Origin: Coleofasciculus sp. FACHB-1120 | Lineage (GTDB): Bacteria > Cyanobacteriota > Cyanobacteriia > Cyanobacteriales > FACHB-T130 | Direction: 5' to 3' | DNA: 64,000 bases | Assembly (NCBI RefSeq): GCF_014698845.1 | Contig: NZ_JACJTV010000022.1 | Location: 28,276 to 92,275 of the forward strand | Shown: positions 19,654 to 27,066 of the stretch, piece by piece | Layout of the letters: each line of letters begins with the position of its first letter | Position numbering within the stretch: position 1 is the stretch's first letter | Notes under the pieces: model-generated | What the model was told of the DNA's origin: nothing | What the model saw: only the letters and a program-made list of their open reading frames with translations | Database searches by the model: none | Position numbers and translations under genes: made by a program

Positions 19654-20297
19654 TCCTAACTTCTAACAAAGAATATCAATATCCTTATCGAGATAGTAAT
19701 TTAACAAATGCTCATGGCTTTTTAATGTCACCGCTGCTCTCAATGCTTCAGCAGGTTAATAAAAATAGTGACAAAAAGCTTCGGGTTCTAGATATAGGTT
19801 GTGGAAATGGAAGTCTTAGCCATGCGATCGCACAGCAAGGATATGAAGTGGTTGGAGTTGAGGAATCTGAACAGGGTGTTGCTATAGCTTCTAGTAACTT
19901 TTCGGATTGCCATTTTATTCAAGCTAGTATTTATGATTTACCTTATACTGAATTACAAAACTACTTTGATATTGTTATATCAGTAGAAGTAATTGAGCAT
20001 CTTTTTTACCCTAAAGAGTTAGTAAAAGCAGCTAAAAAATGTCTTAAACCTAATGGAACTTTAATTCTGACTACACCTTATCACGGCTATCTAAAAAATA
20101 TTGTGCTTGCTATTTCAGGAAAATTGGATAAGCACTTTCATGTTCTCTGGGATGGGGGTCATATTAAATTTTTTTCCGTGAAAACCCTAACTGAATTATT
20201 GAACTCAGAAGGATATACAGATATTCATTTCAAGTTTGCTGGTAGATTTCCCTACGTTTGGAAATCAATGCTGTGTTCTTGTTCTCCGATGCGGTAA
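19650..20297 (+). CDS. Class I SAM-dependent methyltransferase
   Basis: A 215-residue Methyltransf_23-type protein. VLDIGCGNGSLSHAIAQQGYEVVGVEES holds the SAM-binding glycine loop and acidic residue, and FDIVISVEVIEHLFYPKELVKAAKKCLKPNGTLILTTPYHGYLKN is typical of UbiG-like enzymes. The GGHIKFFSVKTLTELL phrase matches another methyltransferase in this run. It ends in a short Cys/Ser segment just before the next gene. The start overlaps the previous stop by 4 bases, and the substrate is probably a sugar. Confidence 0.82.
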   Translation: MILTSNKEYQYPYRDSNLTNAHGFLMSPLLSMLQQVNKNSDKKLRVLDIGCGNGSLSHAIAQQGYEVVGVEESEQGVAIASSNFSDCHFIQASIYDLPYTELQNYFDIVISVEVIEHLFYPKELVKAAKKCLKPNGTLILTTPYHGYLKNIVLAISGKLDKHFHVLWDGGHIKFFSVKTLTELLNSEGYTDIHFKFAGRFPYVWKSMLCSCSPMR

Positions 20298-20305
20298 GAA
20301 ACTTG

Positions 20306-21157
20306 ATGCGGCTTTCTGTAATTATTCTCACGAAAGATGAACAAGCAAATTTGCCAGATTGTTTAGCTAGTCTGCAAAAGCTGGATGCGGAAGTTTTTGT
20401 GGTTGATTCTGGAAGTAGCGATCGCACAATTGAAATCGCTAAAGAATTGGGCTGTCAAGTTTTTGAGCATCCTTTCGAGAATTATGCAAAGCAATTCAAC
20501 TGGGCTATAGAGAATCTGCCCATTATGACGCCTTGGATTATGCGCCTTGATGCGGATGAACGCCTGACCCCGAAATTATTGGAAGAGTTGAAGCTGATAT
20601 TACCTCAGACAGATGATGAGATTACCGGCTATCAAGTCAAACGCCGCGTGTTTTTCATGGGGCGGTGGATACGTCATGGCGGTTATTATCCCACTTGGCT
20701 GCTACGAATTTGGCGCACAGATTTTGGCGTTTGCGAACAGCGCTGGATGGATGAGCATATTGTTCTTAAACAGGGAAAAATCGCTAAGCTTCAGCACGAT
20801 ATCATTGATGAAAACAAAAAAGGCTTGAGTTTTTGGATAGACAAGCACAACCGTTATGCAGAGCGAGAAGTGAAAGATATGCTCAGCATCATCTCAGAAA
20901 AAGATGATGCTCTTTTGAAAAGCGGTCAATCTTCTCAAGCAATTCGGCGGCGCTGGGTTAAGAAAAATCTCTACACGCGATCGCCTCTTTTCCTCCGTGC
21001 CTTTCTCTACTTCTTCATGCGCTACATTATCGGCTTAGGTTTTCTGGATGGCATAGAAGGTTTAATCTTCCATTTTTTACAAGGCTTTTGGTATCGCTTC
21101 TTAGTCGATGCCAAAATTTATGAAAAACAAAAAAAGAAGCGATCGGCTCCTAGCTGA
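20306..21157 (+). CDS. Family 2 glycosyltransferase, WaaE/KdtX-like
   Basis: A 283-residue enzyme from the ATG at 20306, which opens on RLSVIILTKDEQANLPDCLASLQ; the upstream in-frame ATG at 20258 lies inside the previous gene. EVFVVDSGSSDRTIEIAKELG and WIMRLDADERLTPKLLEEL contain the nucleotide site and DxD motif. The pattern VFEHPFENYAKQFNWAIE is typical of the lipopolysaccharide core glucosyltransferase (WaaE-like) group. A C-terminal hydrophobic patch suggests membrane binding. It is the last glycosyltransferase of the run. Confidence 0.85.
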   Translation: MRLSVIILTKDEQANLPDCLASLQKLDAEVFVVDSGSSDRTIEIAKELGCQVFEHPFENYAKQFNWAIENLPIMTPWIMRLDADERLTPKLLEELKLILPQTDDEITGYQVKRRVFFMGRWIRHGGYYPTWLLRIWRTDFGVCEQRWMDEHIVLKQGKIAKLQHDIIDENKKGLSFWIDKHNRYAEREVKDMLSIISEKDDALLKSGQSSQAIRRRWVKKNLYTRSPLFLRAFLYFFMRYIIGLGFLDGIEGLIFHFLQGFWYRFLVDAKIYEKQKKKRSAPS

Positions 21158-21161
21158 AAGT

Positions 21162-21752
21162 ATGCCGCTATTTCATCACAAGCGTAAAAAGTACCGTTTT
21201 TTGTGTTTAGCAATCTCAGTCCTGATCGCGCTGTCGATTGGGATTATTCCGGTGCGAATAGCGATCGCTCATCTCCAAGCACCCGTGCCCCAAGTCATCC
21301 TTGCCTTAGGCGGTGGTCCAGACAGAGAAAAGTTCACCGCCCAATTTGCCCAAACTCATCGTTCCCTAGAAATCTGGGTTTCTTCCGGCACGCGCCCTGA
21401 CAAAGCTCGTGAGATTTTTCAAGCTGCGGGGATTCCAGATGATCGAGTACATCTCGACCGACGTGCGGTTGATACCGTAACTAACTTTACCTCTCTGGTC
21501 GCTGACTTTAAAAGTTTAAATATTCAACATCTCTATCTAATCACCTCTGACTTTCATATGCGTCGGGCAACCGCGATCGCTATCCTTGTTCTGGGCAGCC
21601 GAGGCATTGCTTTCACCCCTGTGCCGATTCCCTCCAATCAACCACTCGAATCCTGGCTCCACGTCCTCCGTGACTTCGGACGGGCGCTCTTTTGGATAGT
21701 AACTGGTCACACGGGTGCTAGTCTGAATCCTCCAAAATTAAACATCAAATAA
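21162..21752 (+). CDS. YdcF/DUF218 family membrane-anchored protein
   Basis: About 197 residues from the ATG at 21162, which follows GCTGAAAG; an ATG at 21120 inside the previous gene is a less likely start. A basic N-terminus and one membrane helix (LCLAISVLIALSIGIIPVRI) precede the DUF218 domain: VPQVILALGGG at its start, TVTNFTSL, and HLYLITSDFHMRRA with the conserved Ser, Asp and His. SanA/ElyC/YdcF relatives are linked to envelope integrity and to recycling of undecaprenyl-linked intermediates, which suits a polysaccharide locus. The function here is inferred. Confidence 0.82.
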   Translation: MPLFHHKRKKYRFLCLAISVLIALSIGIIPVRIAIAHLQAPVPQVILALGGGPDREKFTAQFAQTHRSLEIWVSSGTRPDKAREIFQAAGIPDDRVHLDRRAVDTVTNFTSLVADFKSLNIQHLYLITSDFHMRRATAIAILVLGSRGIAFTPVPIPSNQPLESWLHVLRDFGRALFWIVTGHTGASLNPPKLNIK

Positions 21753-21827
21753 TTTTAATCTTTACTTTTGGTAGTTCTCGATAAATCAAGTCTGTATTGT
21801 ATGAATGAATAAAGTCTCATCTCTGTA

Positions 21828-21850
21828 AGGGCGGATCTCAAACCCGCCCT
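21828..21850. terminator. Hairpin between convergent genes
   Basis: AGGGCGG at 21828-21834 pairs with CCGCCCT at 21844-21850 around a 9-nt AT-rich loop. It lies between the convergent YdcF-like and desA genes. The sequence resembles a GGGCGG...CCGCCC element often dispersed in cyanobacterial genomes, so it may be a repeat serving as terminator. Confidence 0.5.
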
Positions 21851-21856
21851 GGCTCC

Positions 21857-22906
21857 TCATTGAGCGTGATAGTCCTTAAAAGACTGGTAGTAGGAGTCTT
21901 CGGGATTGTACAGGTGACATTCGTCTGTAATCTGCTTCATTAAAGACCAAGAGAAGCGACATTCACGAATTGAGTCTCCCCACTTCTGTTGGATACTGCG
22001 ATGAGCGAGTCGCAAGTTATAGGAAGGAATTGCGGTAGAAATATGGTGGGGAATGTGAACGTTGATGTCGTGGCAGAGAAATTCCACCCAGCGTGGATAA
22101 TCGCAATGGACGGTTCCAAAGAGTTGCGCTTGAGCTTGATTCCACTCGTCGGCGGGGGTGAAGGGAATGTCTGGCGCTGTGTGGTGAACCAGGGTAAAGG
22201 TACTCATCCAGAAGTGGTACACCAGCCAGGGTAGAAGCCAAAATTTGACAAATCCCCAGATGCCGAGTGTGGTAATTAATAAAGGGAAGGCTACGCTAGC
22301 AAATACCAACACGACTAGCGCCGATAATTTCACCTTCTGGCGGTCTTTGCCTTTAAATTGCCACCAATTAAAATGCATAGCGCCCCAGTGGAGAATCGAA
22401 GCCACCCACCAAAATCGACCCCGCAGTAACCGATAGCCCCACTGTCCCAAGCTTCCTAAACTGTCATAAAACGCTGGTTGAAAGGGTTCCCAAGCGTTGT
22501 CTTCATTGAGTTTATTGGTGTGGGCATGATGGTAATTGTGCAGAATCCGCCAACTGTGGAAAGGATAAATTAGCGGCAGCATGAATAACTGCCCCACCAA
22601 ATCGTTCACCCAGCGCCGATTGGCAAAGGAGCGGTGTCCACAGTCATGGGCAATGACAAAAAAACCAGTCAACGCTGTGCCGGTAAAAATCCAGAGGGGA
22701 GGTAAAAGAAACCAGGGAGCGATCGCTAAACCCCAGTAGCCCAAGCCAACCATTAAAACGTTGAGCAGTGCTGTGAGCCAAGCTTTGGGGCGATTCTTGG
22801 TAAAAACCTCGCGCGGTAGACTTCTCACAATATCTCTTAAATACAGGCTGTCAGTCGTTGCAAATTCCGAGTTCGGGATCGTTGCTGGGATGGTCGATAA
22901 GGTCAT
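21857..22906 (-). CDS. desA: Delta-12 acyl-lipid desaturase
   Basis: A 349-residue membrane di-iron desaturase, full length for DesA. The three histidine boxes are HDCGH at 87-91, HNYHH at 123-127, and HIPHH in the C-terminal third. GFVKFWLLPWLVYHFWMSTFTLVHHT and FGTVHCDYPRWVEFLCHDINVHIPHH closely match my memory of the Synechocystis DesA text. The enzyme puts the delta-12 double bond into lipid-bound oleoyl chains, using ferredoxin, and is important in the cold. The ATG at 22906 is chosen because MTLSTIPATIP resembles known DesA starts; the upstream in-frame extension to 22963 is not conserved-looking. Confidence 0.95.
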   Translation of the reverse strand: MTLSTIPATIPNSEFATTDSLYLRDIVRSLPREVFTKNRPKAWLTALLNVLMVGLGYWGLAIAPWFLLPPLWIFTGTALTGFFVIAHDCGHRSFANRRWVNDLVGQLFMLPLIYPFHSWRILHNYHHAHTNKLNEDNAWEPFQPAFYDSLGSLGQWGYRLLRGRFWWVASILHWGAMHFNWWQFKGKDRQKVKLSALVVLVFASVAFPLLITTLGIWGFVKFWLLPWLVYHFWMSTFTLVHHTAPDIPFTPADEWNQAQAQLFGTVHCDYPRWVEFLCHDINVHIPHHISTAIPSYNLRLAHRSIQQKWGDSIRECRFSWSLMKQITDECHLYNPEDSYYQSFKDYHAQ

Positions 22907-22961
22907 GAAGAGATTAAAGTTCTCGGGGTTTTCGTTGAGTGCAGTGCATTTATACGCACAC

Positions 22962-23003
22962 AAAAATACTGCCCGATACAGATTTGTGGCAGGCAGTATT
23001 TTT
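22962..23003. terminator. Stem-loop upstream of desA
   Basis: AAAAATACTGCC at 22962-22973 and GGCAGTATTTTT at 22992-23003 are exact inverted repeats around an 18-nt loop. On the minus strand the second arm ends in T5, as a factor-independent terminator does. It would end the transcript of the small coiled-coil gene before the desA promoter, or act as an attenuator in the desA leader. Confidence 0.65.
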
Positions 23004-23100
23004 GCTCGGCTAATAATTTATCACTTCGGGCAAACGAAGCTAGCACCGAAGAGTTGCCGATGAGGTTACAAACAGCATTTCTAAGGATAAAAGCCTCTTC

Positions 23101-23373
23101 TTACGAACCTTGCGCGTTGGCGGTGCTGGATGTCACCGCCATTTCGCGATCCGATGCTAACCGCTGCTGTTTGATTGTTTGCAGCTGTTGCAAGAGAATT
23201 TCAACTTCCGCCTGCAAATGCAGGAATTTAACTTGCTGGTCGGCTTGATAGACAGCTTTGGTCACAGGCTTCAGATGCTTGTTACCAGTTAGGGCTGTCG
23301 AAAGATTGCTCAGCGGCTCGGAATTGCCAACAGAGTCTTGCGGACGGGTCAGTGTAGATGAACGAGTGGACAT
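23101..23373 (-). CDS. Small conserved cyanobacterial coiled-coil protein
   Basis: A 90-residue soluble protein. The first half is polar (STRSSTLTRPQDSVGNSEPLSNLSTALTGNKHLKPVTKAVYQADQQV). The second half is a heptad-like helix (KFLHLQAEVEILLQQLQTIKQQR). I recall very similar proteins annotated as hypothetical in other filamentous cyanobacteria, but no function. It has its own hairpin terminator downstream and a 260-base upstream gap, so it is probably a single-gene unit. The start ATG at 23371-23373 is the only sensible one. Confidence 0.65.
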   Translation of the reverse strand: MSTRSSTLTRPQDSVGNSEPLSNLSTALTGNKHLKPVTKAVYQADQQVKFLHLQAEVEILLQQLQTIKQQRLASDREMAVTSSTANAQGS

Positions 23374-23585
23374 CAGCTAAATAAATATTTCTGTGTACTC
23401 ACACCATCCAGTAATTTTAGCCTGAAGTGGTAACTAAGTTAAATTTTATGTGTCGCTTTTCCAATTGGCTAAAAAAATGCTGTGTGCCGTAGAAGTTGGG
23501 CGGTAATGCCACCTTTGTCGCTCTGGCGAGCGCAGGCTGCGCCTACGGGTCGAATACGGCTCGCGGTCTTCAATCACTCGGGACA

Positions 23586-23608
23586 CAATCGAGGCTGTGC
23601 CTCGATTG
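23586..23608. terminator. 10-bp perfect stem with 3-nt loop
   Basis: CAATCGAGGC at 23586-23595 pairs exactly with 23599-23608. It sits 23 bases beyond the stop of the minus-strand aldo/keto reductase gene, where a terminator is expected, though no T-run follows. GC-rich repeats (GCGCAGGCTGCGCC) lie next to it at about 23530. Confidence 0.5.
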
Positions 23609-23630
23609 CGAACCAAAATCTAAAATCGGT

Positions 23631-24587
23631 TTAATTTCGCCAAGGACGACTCACCTGTTCCAATTGGGCAACTTCCTCGTCGCTCAATTCCCAACCGAGC
23701 GCCCCAGCATTCTGTCGCGCCTGTTCGGCTGTCTTCGCGCCTGGAATCGGAATCACATCGTTCTGAGCAATTAACCAATTCAGGGCAACCTGAGCGGGTG
23801 TTTTTTGATACTTTTCCCCTAACTGGCTCAGCAAGGATGTCACCAGGGAGATTTTCTCCAAGCCGCTGCGGCTGAAGCGAGAGTCAAATCTGCGGGCACC
23901 TGTCGGTTCCTGGTACTTCTCAACGGTGTACTTGCCAGTGAGTAACCCTTGTGCTAAAGGGCTGTAAGCGAGGATCGTAATCCCCAGTTGACGCGCTGTG
24001 TCGAGAATGCCATTTGTTTCGACTTGTCGAGTTAGCAGAGAATAGCGCACTTGGTTCACCGCTAAAGGCACTCCTCGATCTGCTAGTTGTTGGTGCGCTT
24101 GTTTCATTTGTTCGGCGGAGTAGTTGCTGACGCCGACTGTCGCAATTCTGCCGCGCTTCACCTCATCGGCTAGGGCATTCATCAATGTCTCTTGACTCAT
24201 CAAGAAGGCAAAAGGCCAATGCACCTGATAAAGGGCGACTTGTTCGACCCGCAGACGTTTTAAACTTTCTGTTAAAGCATCGGAGACAGATTGAGCCGTG
24301 AATCGCCAAGGGGCAGGACCGTATTTAGTAGCAATTTGGGCAGGACAGCCAGTTTCTTGCATGAACTTTCCCAAAAGTGACTCTGACTCTCCGAACCCGT
24401 AAATCTCAGCGGTGTCAAAGAAGTTAACGCCGGCATTCAGAGTCGCTTCAAAGGCTTCTCGTAATTGGGCTTCGCCGTAATCGCTGCCATAATTCCAAAA
24501 CAGCTTGTCTCCCCAAGCCCAAGTGCCGATACCGAGTTGGGTGACAATCGGGCCATCGCGCCCTAAAGTAATCGTTTGTAAGCTCAA
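23631..24587 (-). CDS. Aldo/keto reductase
   Basis: A 318-residue NADPH-dependent (beta/alpha)8 oxidoreductase. The catalytic tetrad is visible as D58 and Y63 in FFDTAEIYG, K88 in ATKYG and H123 in YQVHWP. GVSNYSAEQM, LGITILAYSPLAQGLLTGKY and VIPIPGAKTAEQARQNAGALGWEL match the aldo/keto reductase group close to YajO/YghZ and the plant pyridoxal reductase-like enzymes. The natural substrate is not predictable. It is transcribed divergently from the PucC-like gene, with 113 bases between them. Confidence 0.9.
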   Translation of the reverse strand: MSLQTITLGRDGPIVTQLGIGTWAWGDKLFWNYGSDYGEAQLREAFEATLNAGVNFFDTAEIYGFGESESLLGKFMQETGCPAQIATKYGPAPWRFTAQSVSDALTESLKRLRVEQVALYQVHWPFAFLMSQETLMNALADEVKRGRIATVGVSNYSAEQMKQAHQQLADRGVPLAVNQVRYSLLTRQVETNGILDTARQLGITILAYSPLAQGLLTGKYTVEKYQEPTGARRFDSRFSRSGLEKISLVTSLLSQLGEKYQKTPAQVALNWLIAQNDVIPIPGAKTAEQARQNAGALGWELSDEEVAQLEQVSRPWRN

Positions 24588-24700
24588 AATTTTTACTCTT
24601 TACAAAACTTCATATTTTTCAGTTTAACGTCGCAGACAGTCGCAGATGAGTATGGTGAAATGAGAACAGCAAAAAATGTTTTCATTGACTTTTAAAAAAA

Positions 24701-26149
24701 ATGGCAACAGGTGATATATCAAATTTGCAACCAGAGGCATCAAAACCCCGCGAGTCATTTCCTCCCAAGGTGAATTTATTCACCATGTTCCGACTCGGCT
24801 TATTCCAGATGGGATTGGGGATGATGTCCGTTTTGGCATTGGGCATCCTCAACAGAGTCATGATTGGGGAGTTAGCAATTCCTGCCACCATTGCTGCGGG
24901 TGCCTTGGCAATGCACCAGTTTGTTGCCCCAGTGCGGGTGTGGTTTGGGCAAATGTCGGATGCGAAGCCGATATTGGGGTATCACCGCACGGGTTATGTG
25001 TGGATAGGTGCGACATTATTTGCGATCGCATCCTTCCTCGCCGTACAAGTAATGTGGCGGCTGGGCAATGTGGTGCAAGCTGCCGGGGGTTGGTCGTGGA
25101 CAACCCAAACCTACGGCTGGACTGGTTTGCTGGCACTTGTCTTCGTGTTTTATGGCGTGGCGCTGAGTATGAGTTCGACTCCCTTTGCCGCGATGTTGGT
25201 GGATGTTTCCGATGAAGATAATCGTTCTAAACTCGTCGGGATTGTCTGGTCTATGTTGATGGTGGGAATTGTTATCGGGGCAATTCTCGGCAGCAGTTTG
25301 CTCAAGCAAGTCGGCACAGACGCACCCCTATCAGCATTGCAAGCCTCGATCGACCGCTTGTTTATGATTGTACCGGCGACCGTGGTGGGTCTGGCATTGC
25401 TGGCGACAGTGGGCGTCGAGAAAAAATATTCCCGCTATACCTCTCGTTCCACTTTAGTAGAACGAGAAGATAGCATTACCTTGGGTAAGGCATTGCGAGT
25501 GTTAACCGCTAACCGGCAAACGGGAATCTTTTTTACGTTTTTGCTGGTGATGACGATTAGTTTGTTTATGCAGGAAGCAGTCTTAGAACCTTATGGGGGC
25601 GAGGTTTTCCGAATGCCAGTTTCGGAAACAACCAAGCTGAATGCTTACTGGGGACTGGGAACCCTGATTGGAATTAGCAGCACTGGTTTTTTGATTGTGC
25701 CGCGCCTAGGTAAGCAAAAAACCGCTAAGCTAGGCTGTCTGTTAGTAGCGGCTTGTTTTGTGTTAATTATCCTGTCAGGATTCAGCCAAAATCAAAAGTT
25801 ATTGCAAGGTGCGTTATTCTTGTTTGGTCTTGCCTCTGGCGTCACAACCACCGGCGCGATTAGCTTAATGCTGGATCTGACAGCAGCGGAAACGGCAGGT
25901 ACGTTTATCGGTGCTTGGGGATTGTCGCAGGCAATGGCACGGGCGCTGGCAACCGTGACAGGGGGTGCTGTTTTGGATTTGGGGAAACAGCTATTTGCAA
26001 ACCCGGTACTCTCTTATGGATTGGTATTTGCGCTGCAAGCCGTGGGGATGGTGCTAGCGGTTTGGTTCCTCAGTCGGGTAAATGTGTCAGAATTTCGCAC
26101 AGATGCCAAGAAAGCGATCGCAACTGTCCTGGAAGGTGAATTAGACTAA
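24701..26149 (+). CDS. PucC/BCH family major-facilitator protein
   Basis: A 482-residue protein with about twelve helices. The N-terminal text LFTMFRLGLFQMGLGMMSVLALGILNRVMIGELAIPATIAAG and the APVRVWFGQMSDAKPILGYHRTGYVWIG loop are typical of the PUCC family. In purple bacteria relatives (PucC, LhaA) deliver bacteriochlorophyll to light-harvesting complexes; the cyanobacterial members are thought to handle chlorophyll. It lies next to a monophosphatase gene, 74 bases upstream, probably in one unit. The function in this organism is inferred. Confidence 0.85.
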   Translation: MATGDISNLQPEASKPRESFPPKVNLFTMFRLGLFQMGLGMMSVLALGILNRVMIGELAIPATIAAGALAMHQFVAPVRVWFGQMSDAKPILGYHRTGYVWIGATLFAIASFLAVQVMWRLGNVVQAAGGWSWTTQTYGWTGLLALVFVFYGVALSMSSTPFAAMLVDVSDEDNRSKLVGIVWSMLMVGIVIGAILGSSLLKQVGTDAPLSALQASIDRLFMIVPATVVGLALLATVGVEKKYSRYTSRSTLVEREDSITLGKALRVLTANRQTGIFFTFLLVMTISLFMQEAVLEPYGGEVFRMPVSETTKLNAYWGLGTLIGISSTGFLIVPRLGKQKTAKLGCLLVAACFVLIILSGFSQNQKLLQGALFLFGLASGVTTTGAISLMLDLTAAETAGTFIGAWGLSQAMARALATVTGGAVLDLGKQLFANPVLSYGLVFALQAVGMVLAVWFLSRVNVSEFRTDAKKAIATVLEGELD

Positions 26150-26223
26150 CGAATTGCGAATAGATAATCCAAGAGTGGCTAATTGTATTGCCATTCGCCA
26201 TCAACCCCGAACCACGAACACAG

Positions 26224-27030
26224 ATGACAGATTTTTGGGAGAAGGTTTTAAGCTTTGCACAAGAGACGACGGTTAGACTCGGCAAGCAACTGCTGCAAGA
26301 TTTTGGGCAGATCCAGGCAGAACATAAAGCAGATGGGAGTTTGGTAACGCAGGCAGATAAGTGGGCGGATCGAGAAATTCGAGAAGCGATCGCGCGCACA
26401 TTCCCCAGCCACGATGTTTTGAGTGAAGAAGCAGAACATACCTTTTTCGGTTCTGAATGGTGCTGGATCATCGATCCGGTTGATGGCACCACCAATTTTA
26501 CGCGGGGAATTCCCATCTGGGGAATTTCAATGGGGTTGCTGTATCAAGGCACTCCGGTATTTGGGTACGTGTATTTTCCCCCCACCAGGCAATCTTTTCA
26601 CGGCTTTTGGCACGGAGAGGGCGGTAACAATGGTGCTTTTTTAAATCATCGCCCGATTCACACTAGCCCAGATGCTCCGAGTAATAGTCACTTCTTCTGC
26701 GTGTGTGCTAGAAGTACCTCGATCTTGCAGAAACCTTTCCCCTGCAAAATCCGGATGCTGGGCGTCACCACCTACAATTTCCTGGCAGTTGCTTCCGGTA
26801 CCAGCTTGGGCGGTGTTGAATCTACCCCCAAAATTTGGGATATTGCAGCAGTCTGGGCAATTTTGCAGGCAGCGGGTGGAGTTTGGATACCGCTAACTTC
26901 AAAACCTGTGTTTCCTTTGCAAAAAGGAGTAAATTATGGCAGTATTTCTTTCCCTACTTTAGTGGTGAGTCGTCCCGAACTCGTCCCCACTTTTCAACCT
27001 TTAGTGGAATTTTTGGGGAAGAACAATTGA
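26224..27030 (+). CDS. Inositol monophosphatase family protein
   Basis: A 268-residue enzyme from the ATG at 26224 (MTDFWEKVL); the upstream in-frame ATG at 26188 adds 12 unconvincing residues. The metal site is made by LSEEAEH (E68/E69), WIIDPVDGTTNFTRGIP (D84, D87) and WDIAAVWAILQAAGG near the C-terminus. These are the two Prosite-type motifs of Mg-dependent, Li-sensitive phosphatases. Possible substrates include inositol phosphate, histidinol phosphate or a sugar phosphate. It follows the PucC-like gene on the same strand. Confidence 0.88.
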   Translation: MTDFWEKVLSFAQETTVRLGKQLLQDFGQIQAEHKADGSLVTQADKWADREIREAIARTFPSHDVLSEEAEHTFFGSEWCWIIDPVDGTTNFTRGIPIWGISMGLLYQGTPVFGYVYFPPTRQSFHGFWHGEGGNNGAFLNHRPIHTSPDAPSNSHFFCVCARSTSILQKPFPCKIRMLGVTTYNFLAVASGTSLGGVESTPKIWDIAAVWAILQAAGGVWIPLTSKPVFPLQKGVNYGSISFPTLVVSRPELVPTFQPLVEFLGKNN

Positions 27031-27066
27031 CAGTTGCCTCTGTTTAAGGGAAGTGTCAACCATTCC

